Assembly: GCA_023511405.1 (NCBI GenBank)
Contig: JAIMBO010000001.1
Coordinates: 1 to 64,000 of the forward strand
Source: Rubrobacteraceae bacterium
Lineage (GTDB): Bacteria > Actinomycetota > Rubrobacteria > Rubrobacterales > Rubrobacteraceae
Length of the DNA stretch: 64,000 bases
Direction: 5' to 3'
Below the pieces are notes generated by a model. That model was not told the DNA's origin, ran no database searches, and saw nothing but the letters and a program-made list of their open reading frames with translations. Below are positions 42,596-51,700 of this stretch, piece by piece. Within the stretch, counting starts at the first letter, position 1. Every line of letters starts with the position of its first letter. A program made the position numbers and the translations under genes.

Positions 42596-43579
42596 TTACT
42601 CGGGATCGAAGAGCCGCCTCGGGTTCTCCTCGAAGATGGTCCTTATCTGCTCGTCGGTTATGCCGGCCTTCTTCATGCGGGGGACGACGTTCTCGAAGAG
42701 GTGGGTGATGTGCCAGTTCGCGACGAGTTTTTGCACCTCCTCGGGGAAGCTCAGGGGGCGTCCGAGCCAGTGGTTGACGGTGTCGTGGGAGAGGAGGATG
42801 CTGTCGGTGTGGCCGAGGCCCAAAAGCCCCACGACGCACGCCAGGCGCATCTCGTCCGGCGGCATCCCTACGAGCCCTTGCAGCCCGAAGCGGTCGAAGG
42901 CGATGTTGACCCCGTGTTCGAGGGTGGCGAGGTGGTAGGAGATGTCGGTGTTGCCGTCCATGTGTCCGATCTGGATGCGCCGGGGGTCGGCCCCTTCGGA
43001 GATGAGCAACTCCGCCTGATCCGGGGCGGCGGTGCCCTCCTGGGTGTGGGTTATGATCGGCACCCCCGTCTCCCGCTGCACCCGGGCTCCGGCGCGGAAG
43101 AACATCGCCTCGTAGTCGGTGATGCGGTCTTTGCTCGAGGCGAGCTTGATGACCCCGGCCTTTATCCCGGTGTCTGCGATGCCCCCGGTGACCTCGCGCA
43201 GCATCATCTCGTAGATCTCGCCCTCGGCCACGCCGAACGACCGGCGGAACTTGAAGTACGCCGGGGCTCCCTCGCCCTCGTAGTAGTAGCCGGTGGAGCA
43301 GACGATGTTGATGCCGCTCCTCTCCGAGATCTCGCGCAGGAGCTCCGGGTCCCGCCCGCAGTCGTTGGGGGTGGCGTCCATCACGGTGGAGACGCCGTGG
43401 GATTTGACCCTCTCCGCGACCTCGAGACCGACCCTGAGCGCCTCCTCCCGGTCGTAGGGGCCGAAGGTGACGTCCCCCTGGTAACCCGGGTAGCCGAAGA
43501 CGAAGTGCTCGTGCACGAGCGTCCTCCCGAGGTCGTCGGACGAGACGGGGCCGGTGACGGTGTTGACGGTCGCTGCCAA
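42596..43579 (-). CDS. Phosphotriesterase-family lactonase
   Basis: A 327-residue amidohydrolase. Metal ligands are visible in order: HEHFVF, the carboxylated Lys in AGVIKLASS, HTQEGT, GHMDGN and LSHDTVNHW. This matches phosphotriesterase-like lactonases (SsoPox/PLL group), whose natural activity is lactone hydrolysis, sometimes of acyl-homoserine lactones. TTG 43579 follows AGGAGGAAC. It is divergent from an acyl-CoA ligase gene. Confidence 0.92.
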   Translation of the reverse strand: MAATVNTVTGPVSSDDLGRTLVHEHFVFGYPGYQGDVTFGPYDREEALRVGLEVAERVKSHGVSTVMDATPNDCGRDPELLREISERSGINIVCSTGYYYEGEGAPAYFKFRRSFGVAEGEIYEMMLREVTGGIADTGIKAGVIKLASSKDRITDYEAMFFRAGARVQRETGVPIITHTQEGTAAPDQAELLISEGADPRRIQIGHMDGNTDISYHLATLEHGVNIAFDRFGLQGLVGMPPDEMRLACVVGLLGLGHTDSILLSHDTVNHWLGRPLSFPEEVQKLVANWHITHLFENVVPRMKKAGITDEQIRTIFEENPRRLFDPE

Positions 43580-43640
43580 GGTTCCTCCTCTCCTCTTCCC
43601 TCGCCGGTCATTGTTGCACCGGGAGCCGGGATGCGGCAAG

Positions 43641-43669
43641 TTGTCCCCGGACCGCCCGGAGGCTAACAT
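43641..43669 (+). promoter_or_regulatory. Promoter of acyl-CoA synthetase gene
   Basis: TTGTCC (43641-43646) and TAACAT (43664-43669) are spaced exactly 17 bp and lie 41 bases before the ATG. Each box matches four of six consensus positions. Confidence 0.5.
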
Positions 43670-43710
43670 CCCGTGCACAGGGGAATCCTGCGGGGAAAGG
43701 GAGGTTTGCG

Positions 43711-45378
43711 ATGATCGAGAGGCACTACGAGTTCTGGCCGAGGCGGCTGCCGCGCTCGCTCTCTTTGCCCGAGACGGGCGTCTTCCACAACCTCGCGGTC
43801 TCCGCCGCCCGCTACCCGGACAAACCGGCGATCGTCTACTACGGCACGGAGATCCCCTACCGGCGCCTGCTCGCCGAGGCGGAGGGGGTGGCCTCGTTCC
43901 TGCAGCGCGAGGCGGGGGTGGCCAGGGGCGATCGGGTGATGCTCTACCTGCAGAACAGCCCGCAGTTCTTCGCGGCTTTCTACGGGGCTCTGCGCGCCGG
44001 GGCCGCGGTCGTGCCGGTAAACCCGATGCTCACGACCGGCGAGCTCGAGCACTACGTCGCCGACAGCGGGGCGAAGGTCGCCTTCTGCGGGCAGGAGCTC
44101 TACGGGCGGCTCGCCCCACTCCTCGGGCGGGAGAACCTCGAACACGCCGTCGTCGCGGCCTACTCGGACTACCTGCAGGAGGAGACGGACCTGCCGCTCC
44201 CGCCGGAGGTCGAGGCGGGGCGCGAGGTGCCGGAGGGGGCCGTGCCGTGGGGTGAGGTTCTCGCCGCGGGTGGACCTCCGGAGCCGCTCGAGACCGGGCC
44301 GGAGGACATGGCGCTCCTGCCGTACACCTCCGGGACGACGGGCGCGCCGAAGGGGTGTATCCACACCAACCGCACGCTGCAGGCGACGCTCGTGGGGGCG
44401 GCGGTGTGGAACACCGTGACGCAGGAGGCGGTGGCGCTGTGCACGCTCCCGCTCTTCCACGTCACCGGGATGCAGCACAGCATGAACGCCCCGATCTACG
44501 CCGGGGGTACGGTCGTGCTCATGACCCGGTGGGACAGGGAGGTCGCCGCCGAGCTCATCGAGCGCCACCGGGTGACCCACTGGACGAACATCTCGACGAT
44601 GGTAGTGGACTTCCTGGCGAGCCCCCGCATCGCCGAACGCGACCTCTCCTCGCTCGTGTTGGTCGGAGGCGGAGGGGCGGCGCTCCCGGAGGCGGTGGGG
44701 GAGAGGCTCTACGAGCTCACCGGGCTGCGCTACGCCGAGGGTTACGGGCTCTCCGAGACCATCTCCCAGACCCACATAAACCCGCCGGACAGGCCCAAGC
44801 TGCAGTGCCTCGGCATCCCGTCCTTCGACGTGGACGCCCGGGTGGTCGACCCGGAGACCCTGGAGGAGCTCGGGCCCGGGAAGGAGGGCGAGATCGTGGT
44901 CTGCGGTCCGCAGGTCTTCCGGGGTTACTGGAGGAGGCCCGAGGAGGACGAGAAGGTCTTCTTCTGGCGGGAGGGCAAGCGCTTCTTCCGCACCGGCGAC
45001 CTCGGATACTACGACGAAGAGGGCTACTTCTTCATGGTCGACCGGATCAAGCGCATGATCAACGCCGGCGGCTACAAGGTGTGGCCCGCCGAGGTGGAGT
45101 CGGTCCTCTACCGGCATCCTGCGGTGCAGGAGGTCTGCGTCATCCGCTCCCCCGACCCCCGGCGCGGCGAGACGGTCAAGGCCGTCGTCGTGCCGAAGGA
45201 GGAGGCGCGCGCCGGCATCACCGCCGAAGAGATAATAGAGTGGGCGAAGGAGAGGATGGCCGCCTACAAGTACCCGCGGCTGGTCGAGTTCGCCGACGAG
45301 CTGCCCAAGAGCGGCTCCGGCAAGATCCTCTGGCGCGTCCTGCAGGAGCGGGAGGAGAAGGCGGCCGGAGGCCGGTAG
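43711..45378 (+). CDS. AMP-binding acyl-CoA synthetase
   Basis: A 555-residue ligase with YTSGTTGAPKGCIHTN, the motif EGYGLSETISQTH, FFRTGDLGYYDEEGYFFMVDRIKRMINAGGYKV and the catalytic Lys near the end (KSGSGKILWR). The N terminus starts directly with the ligase fold, so it is a fatty or other carboxylic acid ligase rather than an acetate or acetoacetate enzyme. ATG 43711 follows GGGAAAGGGAGG. An alcohol dehydrogenase follows 23 bp later, suggesting oxidation of an alcohol toward an acid that is then activated. Confidence 0.93.
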   Translation: MIERHYEFWPRRLPRSLSLPETGVFHNLAVSAARYPDKPAIVYYGTEIPYRRLLAEAEGVASFLQREAGVARGDRVMLYLQNSPQFFAAFYGALRAGAAVVPVNPMLTTGELEHYVADSGAKVAFCGQELYGRLAPLLGRENLEHAVVAAYSDYLQEETDLPLPPEVEAGREVPEGAVPWGEVLAAGGPPEPLETGPEDMALLPYTSGTTGAPKGCIHTNRTLQATLVGAAVWNTVTQEAVALCTLPLFHVTGMQHSMNAPIYAGGTVVLMTRWDREVAAELIERHRVTHWTNISTMVVDFLASPRIAERDLSSLVLVGGGGAALPEAVGERLYELTGLRYAEGYGLSETISQTHINPPDRPKLQCLGIPSFDVDARVVDPETLEELGPGKEGEIVVCGPQVFRGYWRRPEEDEKVFFWREGKRFFRTGDLGYYDEEGYFFMVDRIKRMINAGGYKVWPAEVESVLYRHPAVQEVCVIRSPDPRRGETVKAVVVPKEEARAGITAEEIIEWAKERMAAYKYPRLVEFADELPKSGSGKILWRVLQEREEKAAGGR

Positions 45379-45401
45379 AGTAAGAGGGGAGGATGGTGAG
45401 G

Positions 45402-46457
45402 ATGGATCTTCCGTCCACGATGAAGGCGGCACGCTTCTACGAGGCCGGGAGGCCGCTCGAGGTCGAGGAGGTTCCGGTGCCAGAGATCCGGGAGGACGAG
45501 GCGCTGGTGCGGGTGCGGGCCGCCGGGATCTGCGGCTCGGACGTGCACATCGTCTTCGAGGGCATCACGCCGACCGCCTTCACCCCGATAACCCTGGGGC
45601 ACGAGCCCGCCGGGGTCGTCGCCGCGGTGGGCTCGCGGGTCGAAGGCTGGGAGCCGGGGGAGAGGGTCTCGGTCACGCCGTTCTATTTCTGCGGCGCCTG
45701 TCCCAACTGCCTCGCCGGGCACGCCGAGGTCTGCCGGGAGAGGAAGGTCGTCGGGATACACACCGACGGGGCCCTGGCCGAGTACATGGCCGTCCCGGCG
45801 CGCAACCTGATCCCGCTGCCCGACGGCGTCCCGTTCGAGGTCGGGGCGATCGTCACCGACGCGGTCGCGACCCCCTTCCACGCGCTCGCCGACCGGGCCG
45901 CGCTCTCACCCGGCGAGACCGTCGCGATCTTCGGGGCCGGAGGGCTCGGGCTGCACGCCGTACAGCTCGCCAGGCTCTGCGGAGCGCAAAAGATCTTCGT
46001 CGTCGACGTGCGCGAGGAGCAGCTCGAGCGCGCCCGCCGGGCCGGGGCGGACGTGACCGTGAACCCCGGCGAGACCTCCCCCGTCGAGGCGATCCTGGAT
46101 GAGACCGGAGGGGTCGGGGTCGACGTCGCGGCCGAGTTCATCGGGCTCGGGGAGACGATCGCCCAGGCCGTAGAGTGCGTCGTCTCCGGGGGGAGGGTCG
46201 TGGTCTGCGGGCTCGGGGCCGAGCCCATCAAGATCCTCCCCCCGACGGTCTTCGTGCGGAAGCAGATCTCCTTCCTCGGCTCCTACGGGTTCACCAAGCG
46301 CAACATCGAGCGGCTGCTCGAGCTCGTCTCGGCCGGGAGGCTCGACCTGGAGCGCTCCATCACCCACACCTTCCCGCTCGAGGAGGTCAACACCGCGCTC
46401 AAGTACCTGCACGAGAAGATAGAGGATCCGATCCGGATAGCCGTAACGCTGCCGTAG
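45402..46457 (+). CDS. Zinc-dependent alcohol dehydrogenase (MDR family)
   Basis: A 351-residue medium-chain dehydrogenase. Catalytic zinc residues are in GICGSDVHIVF and TLGHEPAGVV, structural zinc Cys in CGACPNCLAGHAEVC, and NAD(P) is bound at GAGGLGLHAVQ. The pattern resembles polyol/threonine dehydrogenases with broad substrates. ATG 45402 stands nine bases after GGGGAGG; ATG 45393 touches that site and is less likely. Second gene after the acyl-CoA ligase. Confidence 0.9.
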   Translation: MDLPSTMKAARFYEAGRPLEVEEVPVPEIREDEALVRVRAAGICGSDVHIVFEGITPTAFTPITLGHEPAGVVAAVGSRVEGWEPGERVSVTPFYFCGACPNCLAGHAEVCRERKVVGIHTDGALAEYMAVPARNLIPLPDGVPFEVGAIVTDAVATPFHALADRAALSPGETVAIFGAGGLGLHAVQLARLCGAQKIFVVDVREEQLERARRAGADVTVNPGETSPVEAILDETGGVGVDVAAEFIGLGETIAQAVECVVSGGRVVVCGLGAEPIKILPPTVFVRKQISFLGSYGFTKRNIERLLELVSAGRLDLERSITHTFPLEEVNTALKYLHEKIEDPIRIAVTLP

Positions 46458-46464
46458 CCGCTGG

Positions 46465-47796
46465 CTAGCCGGTGTTCCGCTCGGCCGTCATCCTGAGGAT
46501 CGTCCAGCCCACCGCTCCCGAGATCAGGGACGCCAGGAGGATGCCGAGCTTGGCGGGTTCGATCAGACCGCCGTTCGAGAAGGCGAGCTCCGTGATGAAG
46601 AGGCTCATGGTGAAGCCGATCCCCGCCAGCCATGCCCCGCCGTAGACGTGGCGCCAGCCGATGCCCCCGGGCAGCTCCGAGAGGCCGCTCTTCACGGCCA
46701 GCCAGGTGAAGAGGGTGATGCCGATCTGTTTGCCCGCCACCAGACCGAGCACTATTCCCAGCGTAACCGGGCTGGTGAGCGCCCCGGCGATGTTGCCGCC
46801 GAGCGGTATGCCCGCGTTGGCCAGGGCGAAGAGCGGCATGATGACGAAGGCCACCCACGGGTGCAGGGCGTGCTCCAGCTCTTGCAGCGGGGGTTCCAGC
46901 TTGTAGGTTGCGTGGTTGAGCGCGTGAAGCGCGGCCTGGCGTTCCTCGTTGGTGAGCACGTTCTCCCCCTTGTCGCCCGCCCTTTCGAAGCGGTCGAGGA
47001 TGTATCTGCCCTGTTCCAGGAACTCTCTGGCGTTGATGAACGAGCTGGCGGGCACGGTGAAGGCGAGGAGTATCCCCGCTACGGTGGCGTGTACCCCCGA
47101 GAGGAGGAAGCATACCCAGAGTCCGATGCCCAGCACGGCGTAGACCAACGTCCTGCCCACCCCGAGCAGGTTGGCCACCACCAGCGCTCCGAGGAACACG
47201 CCCCCCGCTCCCAGCGCTTCCCAGGAGATTCGCGGGGTGTAGAAGATGGCGATAACCAGCACCGCCACTATGTCGTCCACGATGGCCAGCGCCGCCAGAA
47301 ACACCTTGAGTTCCACCGGCACCCTCCTTCCGAGCAGGGCGAGTATGCCCAGGGCGAAGGCTATGTCGGTGGCCATCGGTATCCCCCAGCCGCCGGCTCC
47401 TCGCGTCCCGGCGTTGATGGCGAGGTAGATCGAGGCGGGGACCACGGCTCCGCCCAGCGCGGCGAAGACCGGGAGCATCGCCCCCCGCAGCGAGGACAGC
47501 TCGCCCACGAGAACCTCGCGCTTTATCTCCAGCCCCACCACCAGGAAGAAGACCGCCATCAGGCCGTCGTTGATCCAATGGGCGAGGTCCTTGGAGATGG
47601 AGAACCCGTCCATGCTCACGGCCATCTTCGTGTGCCACAGGGCGGAGTAGCTCCCCGCCCAGGGGGAGTTCGCCCAGACGAGGGCGGCAGCGGTGGCGAC
47701 CATCAGCAGGATGCCGCCGGAGGACTGCTTGTCGGCGAAGTCCTGGAAAGGACGCACGATCCTCTCCACCGGCGGCTGCTCTCGCACCGAGCTCAT
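46465..47796 (-). CDS. nhaA: Na+/H+ antiporter NhaA
   Basis: A 443-residue antiporter with about twelve membrane segments. The ion-binding pair Asp174-Asp175 is in LAIVDDIVAV; GLMAVFFLVVGLEIKREVLVGEL and MATDIAFALGILALLGRRVP are family hallmarks. The C-terminal half has a longer charged loop (residues 268-310) than E. coli NhaA. A perfect TATAAT reads toward it at 47809-47804, so close that transcription would begin at about the ATG (47796), suggesting a leaderless mRNA; indeed no ribosome site is present. Confidence 0.95.
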   Translation of the reverse strand: MSSVREQPPVERIVRPFQDFADKQSSGGILLMVATAAALVWANSPWAGSYSALWHTKMAVSMDGFSISKDLAHWINDGLMAVFFLVVGLEIKREVLVGELSSLRGAMLPVFAALGGAVVPASIYLAINAGTRGAGGWGIPMATDIAFALGILALLGRRVPVELKVFLAALAIVDDIVAVLVIAIFYTPRISWEALGAGGVFLGALVVANLLGVGRTLVYAVLGIGLWVCFLLSGVHATVAGILLAFTVPASSFINAREFLEQGRYILDRFERAGDKGENVLTNEERQAALHALNHATYKLEPPLQELEHALHPWVAFVIMPLFALANAGIPLGGNIAGALTSPVTLGIVLGLVAGKQIGITLFTWLAVKSGLSELPGGIGWRHVYGGAWLAGIGFTMSLFITELAFSNGGLIEPAKLGILLASLISGAVGWTILRMTAERNTG

Positions 47797-47803
47797 TCAA
47801 CGA

Positions 47804-47809
47804 ATTATA
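47804..47809 (-). promoter_or_regulatory. -10 box TATAAT of nhaA
   Basis: A consensus TATAAT reads leftward, seven bases before the nhaA ATG. No -35 box is visible because the expected position lies in the G-C hairpin of the preceding operon. Confidence 0.5.
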
Positions 47810-47818
47810 AGCTAGACC

Positions 47819-47854
47819 CCTGTGGCGGCGCCGAGAGATCGGCGCCGCCACAGG
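47819..47854. terminator. Terminator hairpin of the nine-gene catabolic operon
   Basis: A perfect 16-bp stem (47819-47834 with 47839-47854) closed by a GAGA loop starts six bases after the permease stop. It lacks a long T tract but is among the most stable hairpins in the window. Confidence 0.75.
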
Positions 47855-47860
47855 ACGCAC

Positions 47861-49411
47861 CTAACCGGAGACCTGTTCCTGCGGTACGGCCTCTTCGTCC
47901 TCGGGCTCCATCGGCCCTGCTCCCTCGCCGATCCCGGCGTAGACGTCCGGGTGGCGCGAGCGGAGGAACACGCCCACCAGGAGCCCCGCCAGGCCGCCGC
48001 CGAAGAGGATCACCGGCAGGATCACGGTGAGCGGGCTGAGCGGCGCCGTCGTGGAGCTGGTGATGAGCACGTTGAAGTTCGCGACGCCGAGGACGAGCAG
48101 CGCGACGAGCAGCACGCCCGCGACGTTGGGTGCTATCGTGGTGGTCCAGCGGCTGAGTTCGGCCTCCGGGTTGCGCCGGAAGTAGCTCGCGACCGCGAAC
48201 GAGGTCACGGACATCAGCAGCAGCACCCCCAGGGCTCCGAGGTTGGTCAGCCAGGTGAAGAGCGTCAGCAGCGGGTTGAGCCCGAGGATGGCGAAGATCC
48301 CGAAGACCACCACCGCGAGCAGCGACTGGGAGATCGAGGCGATCCAGGGCGATCCCGTCCGCGGGTGCACCCGCCCGAAGAGGCGCGGCAGGACCCCCTC
48401 GCGCCCGAGCGCGAAGATGTAGCGGGCGACCGCGTTGTGGAACGAGAGGTTGGCGGCGAAGATGCTGGTGACGAAGAGCAGCGAGGCCGCATCGCCCCAC
48501 GCCACCCCGAGACGCTCCTGCCCGGCGATGAAAAGCACGGTCGTCGGATCCGGGGCCCCGGCGGTCGCGTAGCCGGCCTTGAGCATCGCCTTCGGGTCTA
48601 CCATCGTGTCCGGGCCGGCGGCGACCCCGACCATCCAGCTCGAGAGGGCGTAGAAGAGGGCGATGAAGCTCACCCCGATCAGGGTCGCCCTCGCGACGGT
48701 CTTGCGCGGGTTGCGGCACTCCTCGGAGTAGATCGCCGCCGACTCGAAACCCATGAACGAGGCGACGCTGAAGGTGAGCGTCGCCCCGGCCGCCGCGCCG
48801 AAGGCGACGAGCGGGTTGAAGCCGATCGTGGTGAGGCCCTCGGGGCCCGGCTTGGCCAGGACCGCGAGGTCGAAGAGCGCCACGGCGAGCACCTCGAGGG
48901 TGAGCAGCACCGCGAGTACCCGGGCGTTGAGGTCTATCTGCAGCACCCCGAGGACGGCGATCACCGCCCACGCGAGGAGCACCCACACCCACCACGGGGC
49001 GTCTATGCCGAGCCGGCCGGACATGAACGAGCCGAGCGCGACCCCGAGGAGGCCGTAGATCCCGATCTGCATCGCGTTGTACGCGATGAGCGCGACGAAG
49101 GCCGCACCCACCCCCCCGACCTTGCCGAGCCCGCGCGAGACGTAGGCGTAGAACGCCCCGGCGTTGGCGACGTGGCGGCTCATCGCGGCGTAGCCTATCG
49201 AGAAGATGCCGAGCACGATGCCCAGGGGTATGAACATGAACGGGACGGCCTTGTTGCCGGTCACCAGGTAGGTCGTGGCCTGACCCCCGGCGACCGCCGT
49301 GAGCGGGGCCGAGGCCGCCACGATCATGAACACCAGATGCCCGACCCCGAGCGAGCGTCGCTGGAGCCGCGTTCCTCCGGAGGGGGCGGACCCCCCTGTC
49401 GTCTGCGCCAT
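47861..49411 (-). CDS. APC-family amino acid/amine permease
   Basis: A 516-residue transporter with about twelve helices and the APC pattern (VFMIVAASAPLTAVAGG, AAMSRHVANAGAFYAYVSRGLG, FSVASFMGFESAAIYSEECRNPRKTV). APC members move amino acids, polyamines or related amines. It is the last gene of the catabolic operon that contains a glutamine-synthetase-like ligase, so it is a good candidate for importing that ligase's amine substrate. Substrate inferred. Confidence 0.92.
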   Translation of the reverse strand: MAQTTGGSAPSGGTRLQRRSLGVGHLVFMIVAASAPLTAVAGGQATTYLVTGNKAVPFMFIPLGIVLGIFSIGYAAMSRHVANAGAFYAYVSRGLGKVGGVGAAFVALIAYNAMQIGIYGLLGVALGSFMSGRLGIDAPWWVWVLLAWAVIAVLGVLQIDLNARVLAVLLTLEVLAVALFDLAVLAKPGPEGLTTIGFNPLVAFGAAAGATLTFSVASFMGFESAAIYSEECRNPRKTVARATLIGVSFIALFYALSSWMVGVAAGPDTMVDPKAMLKAGYATAGAPDPTTVLFIAGQERLGVAWGDAASLLFVTSIFAANLSFHNAVARYIFALGREGVLPRLFGRVHPRTGSPWIASISQSLLAVVVFGIFAILGLNPLLTLFTWLTNLGALGVLLLMSVTSFAVASYFRRNPEAELSRWTTTIAPNVAGVLLVALLVLGVANFNVLITSSTTAPLSPLTVILPVILFGGGLAGLLVGVFLRSRHPDVYAGIGEGAGPMEPEDEEAVPQEQVSG

Positions 49412-49427
49412 CAGCTTTCTCCTCCTC

Positions 49428-50900
49428 TCACCTTGTGCTCCCTTCCTGGATCTGCAGCGTCTTCAGGTCCGAGTAGAAGTCGAGGGCGTAGTCGCCCCCC
49501 TCGCGTCCGATGCCGGAGATGCCCATCCCCCCGAACGGGGCGGTCAGGTCGCGCACCAGGAAGGTGTTGACCCACACGACCCCGGCCCGGACCATCCGGC
49601 CCACCCTGTCGGCCCGTCCGAGCGAGGAGGTGTAGATCACGGCGGAGAGCCCGTACTCGGTGGAGTTGGCGAGCGAGACCGCCTCTGCCTCGTCCTCGAA
49701 CTCCTGTATCGTGAGCACGGGGCCGAAGACCTCCCGCTGGACGATCTCGGCGTCGTTGGATTTCGGGCGGATGAGGGTCGGCTCGTAGAAGAGCGGTCCC
49801 ACCTCCGAGCGGCGCCCGCCGCGCAGCACCTCGTGCCCCTCGGCGCGGGCGCGTTCGACGAAGCCCTCGACCCGTTTCAGGTGGTCGGGGTGGATGAGCG
49901 GTGAGACGGTCGTCCTCTCGTCGCGTGGGTCTCCGAGGACGTGCTCGTCGGCGAAGCGGTCGAACAGCTCTAGGAACTCCCGGGCGATCGAGCGCTGCAC
50001 CAGGAGCCTGGTCCCGGCCAGGCAGACCTGCCCGGCGTCGTCGTACTGCCCGGCGGCCTTCCTGGCCGCGGCCTCGAGGTCGGCGTCCTCGAAGACGATG
50101 AGCGGTCCTTTGCCGCCCATCTCGGCGGTGAACGGCACCAGGTTCCTGGCGGCGGCCTGCCCGATGAGGCGCCCGGTCTCCGGAGAACCGGTGAACGAGA
50201 CGCGCCGCACCATCGGGTGCGCCACCAGCGCCGCCCCGGCCTCCTCGCCCATCCCCTGCAGGACGTTGAAGACCCCGGGCGGGAAGCCGGCCTCCTCGGT
50301 GAGGTCCGCGAGGAGGCTGGCCGAGAGCGGGGCCCACTCGGCGGGCTTGAGGATCACGGTGCAGCCGGCGGCGAGCGCCGGGGCGACCTTCCAGGTCGAG
50401 AGCATGAACGGTGCGTTCCAGGGGGTTATCGTCGCCGCGGGCCCGGCGGGCATCCTCTGCACCCGGTTCCAGGTCCCCTGCGAGCGCCAGTCGCGCTCCT
50501 CGTAGGAGGCGGCGAGCCCGGCGTAGGCGCGGAAGTTGCGCGCCCCGCGGTGGATGACCCGCGCCCGCAGCGAGCGCAACAGCATCGCCATGTCCTCGCA
50601 CTCGACCGCCGCGAGGGACTCGACGTTCTCGTCTATGAGGTCGGCGAGGCGCCTCATGTAGGCGCCCCGCCCCTCGGGCCCCAGGGAAGCCCACCGCGGG
50701 AAGGCCTCTTTCGCCGCGCGTACGGCCCGGTCGGCCTCCTCCTCGCCGCCGCGGGAGACGTAGGCGATGGGCTCGCAACTCATCGGCGAGATCACCTCGA
50801 AGCGCTCCCGGCTCGCCACCCTCTCGCCGCCGATGTAGTGGTCGGTCGAGACCTCGACCCCGGCCACCTTCGCGGTGTTCTTGCGTGTTCCTACGGACAT
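49428..50900 (-). CDS. Aldehyde dehydrogenase (HpaE-like)
   Basis: A 490-residue NAD-dependent aldehyde dehydrogenase. Catalytic Cys293 is in GQVCLAGTR, general base Glu260 in TAEMGGKGP, and the Asn in ITPWNAPFML. Overall it resembles 5-carboxymethyl-2-hydroxymuconate semialdehyde and 2-hydroxymuconate semialdehyde dehydrogenases, fitting its place after an extradiol dioxygenase. ATG 50900 has AAGGAG at nine bases; 2 bp separate it from the upstream gene. Confidence 0.92.
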   Translation of the reverse strand: MSVGTRKNTAKVAGVEVSTDHYIGGERVASRERFEVISPMSCEPIAYVSRGGEEEADRAVRAAKEAFPRWASLGPEGRGAYMRRLADLIDENVESLAAVECEDMAMLLRSLRARVIHRGARNFRAYAGLAASYEERDWRSQGTWNRVQRMPAGPAATITPWNAPFMLSTWKVAPALAAGCTVILKPAEWAPLSASLLADLTEEAGFPPGVFNVLQGMGEEAGAALVAHPMVRRVSFTGSPETGRLIGQAAARNLVPFTAEMGGKGPLIVFEDADLEAAARKAAGQYDDAGQVCLAGTRLLVQRSIAREFLELFDRFADEHVLGDPRDERTTVSPLIHPDHLKRVEGFVERARAEGHEVLRGGRRSEVGPLFYEPTLIRPKSNDAEIVQREVFGPVLTIQEFEDEAEAVSLANSTEYGLSAVIYTSSLGRADRVGRMVRAGVVWVNTFLVRDLTAPFGGMGISGIGREGGDYALDFYSDLKTLQIQEGSTR

Positions 50901-50902
50901 CG

Positions 50903-51700
50903 CTAGATCTCCTTGACGGTCTCGAGGTCGTCCACGGTGTAGCCGAGCGTCATCCGGTATCCCCGCCCGACCTTCACCGGGGCGAGGATGTGGTGCTCCT
51001 CGCCCTCGGCCGGGTAGAGCTCGAGCGTGGCCTCGCCCTCGACGGCCGTAGAGGAGGCCCGGTCCCGGCTCAGGAGCTTCACCAGCTCGTGCACCTGCGG
51101 GTCGTCGTGGCGGCCGCGGGCGAGGCGGGGGAAGTGCCGGACGTTGACGATGGGGGGCGCGTTGTGGCGCGGGCCCTCCTCCGAGGGGCCCTCCACCGTG
51201 AGGGTCATGCGCGAGATCATGCGTCCCCGCGCCGAGCAGGTCGCTCCGTAACGGGCGCCCTCCCCGAGTCCCGGGTCGGCGGCCACCCCGAGCCCGAAGG
51301 TGCGGGTCATCCAGATCGACCCGAGCTTCTTGGGGAACCCCTGGATCCAACCGCGCACGAGCGCGAAGTCCTGGTCCACCCAGATGAAGGGGCAGGTGGT
51401 GACCTCCTCGCCGTCGAGCAGGGCGTTCACGACGAGGAAGAACTCCCTGTACTGGGCGCGCACCGGGTCCAGAAGCTCCTCGCCCTCCCCGGAGCACGAC
51501 TGCCAGTCGGCGAAGACCGCCGCGCACCGGCCCGCGTCGGGGTGCGGATCGAGGCCCTCCGGGAGGACCGAGCGGGCGGCGTCGGGGTCGGCCCAGTAGT
51601 CCACGACGAGGAGGTCTCCGACGTAGTGCCAGGGCGGGTGGGGGACGAGGCTCGCCCTGCCGGTGCTGGTGCGGGGGATCGAGTAACCTTTCAGGCTCAA
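50903..51700 (-). CDS. Acetoacetate decarboxylase-family protein
   Basis: A 265-residue ADC-superfamily protein. WIQGFPKKLGSIWMTRTFG near residue 115 contains the Lys pair that forms the Schiff base in acetoacetate decarboxylase. Many relatives act as aldolase-dehydratases or cyclodeaminase-like enzymes rather than decarboxylases. TTG 51700 overlaps the preceding stop and has GAGGAGG at seven bases. Its position in a ring-cleavage operon suggests it processes a keto acid from the opened ring. Confidence 0.85.
   Translation of the reverse strand: MSLKGYSIPRTSTGRASLVPHPPWHYVGDLLVVDYWADPDAARSVLPEGLDPHPDAGRCAAVFADWQSCSGEGEELLDPVRAQYREFFLVVNALLDGEEVTTCPFIWVDQDFALVRGWIQGFPKKLGSIWMTRTFGLGVAADPGLGEGARYGATCSARGRMISRMTLTVEGPSEEGPRHNAPPIVNVRHFPRLARGRHDDPQVHELVKLLSRDRASSTAVEGEATLELYPAEGEEHHILAPVKVGRGYRMTLGYTVDDLETVKEI

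Noticed and set aside
42416-43666. Long open frame antisense to the phosphotriesterase gene
   Set aside because: It mirrors the codon structure of the opposite-strand gene, has no recognisable motif or ribosome site, and such shadows are common at this GC content.
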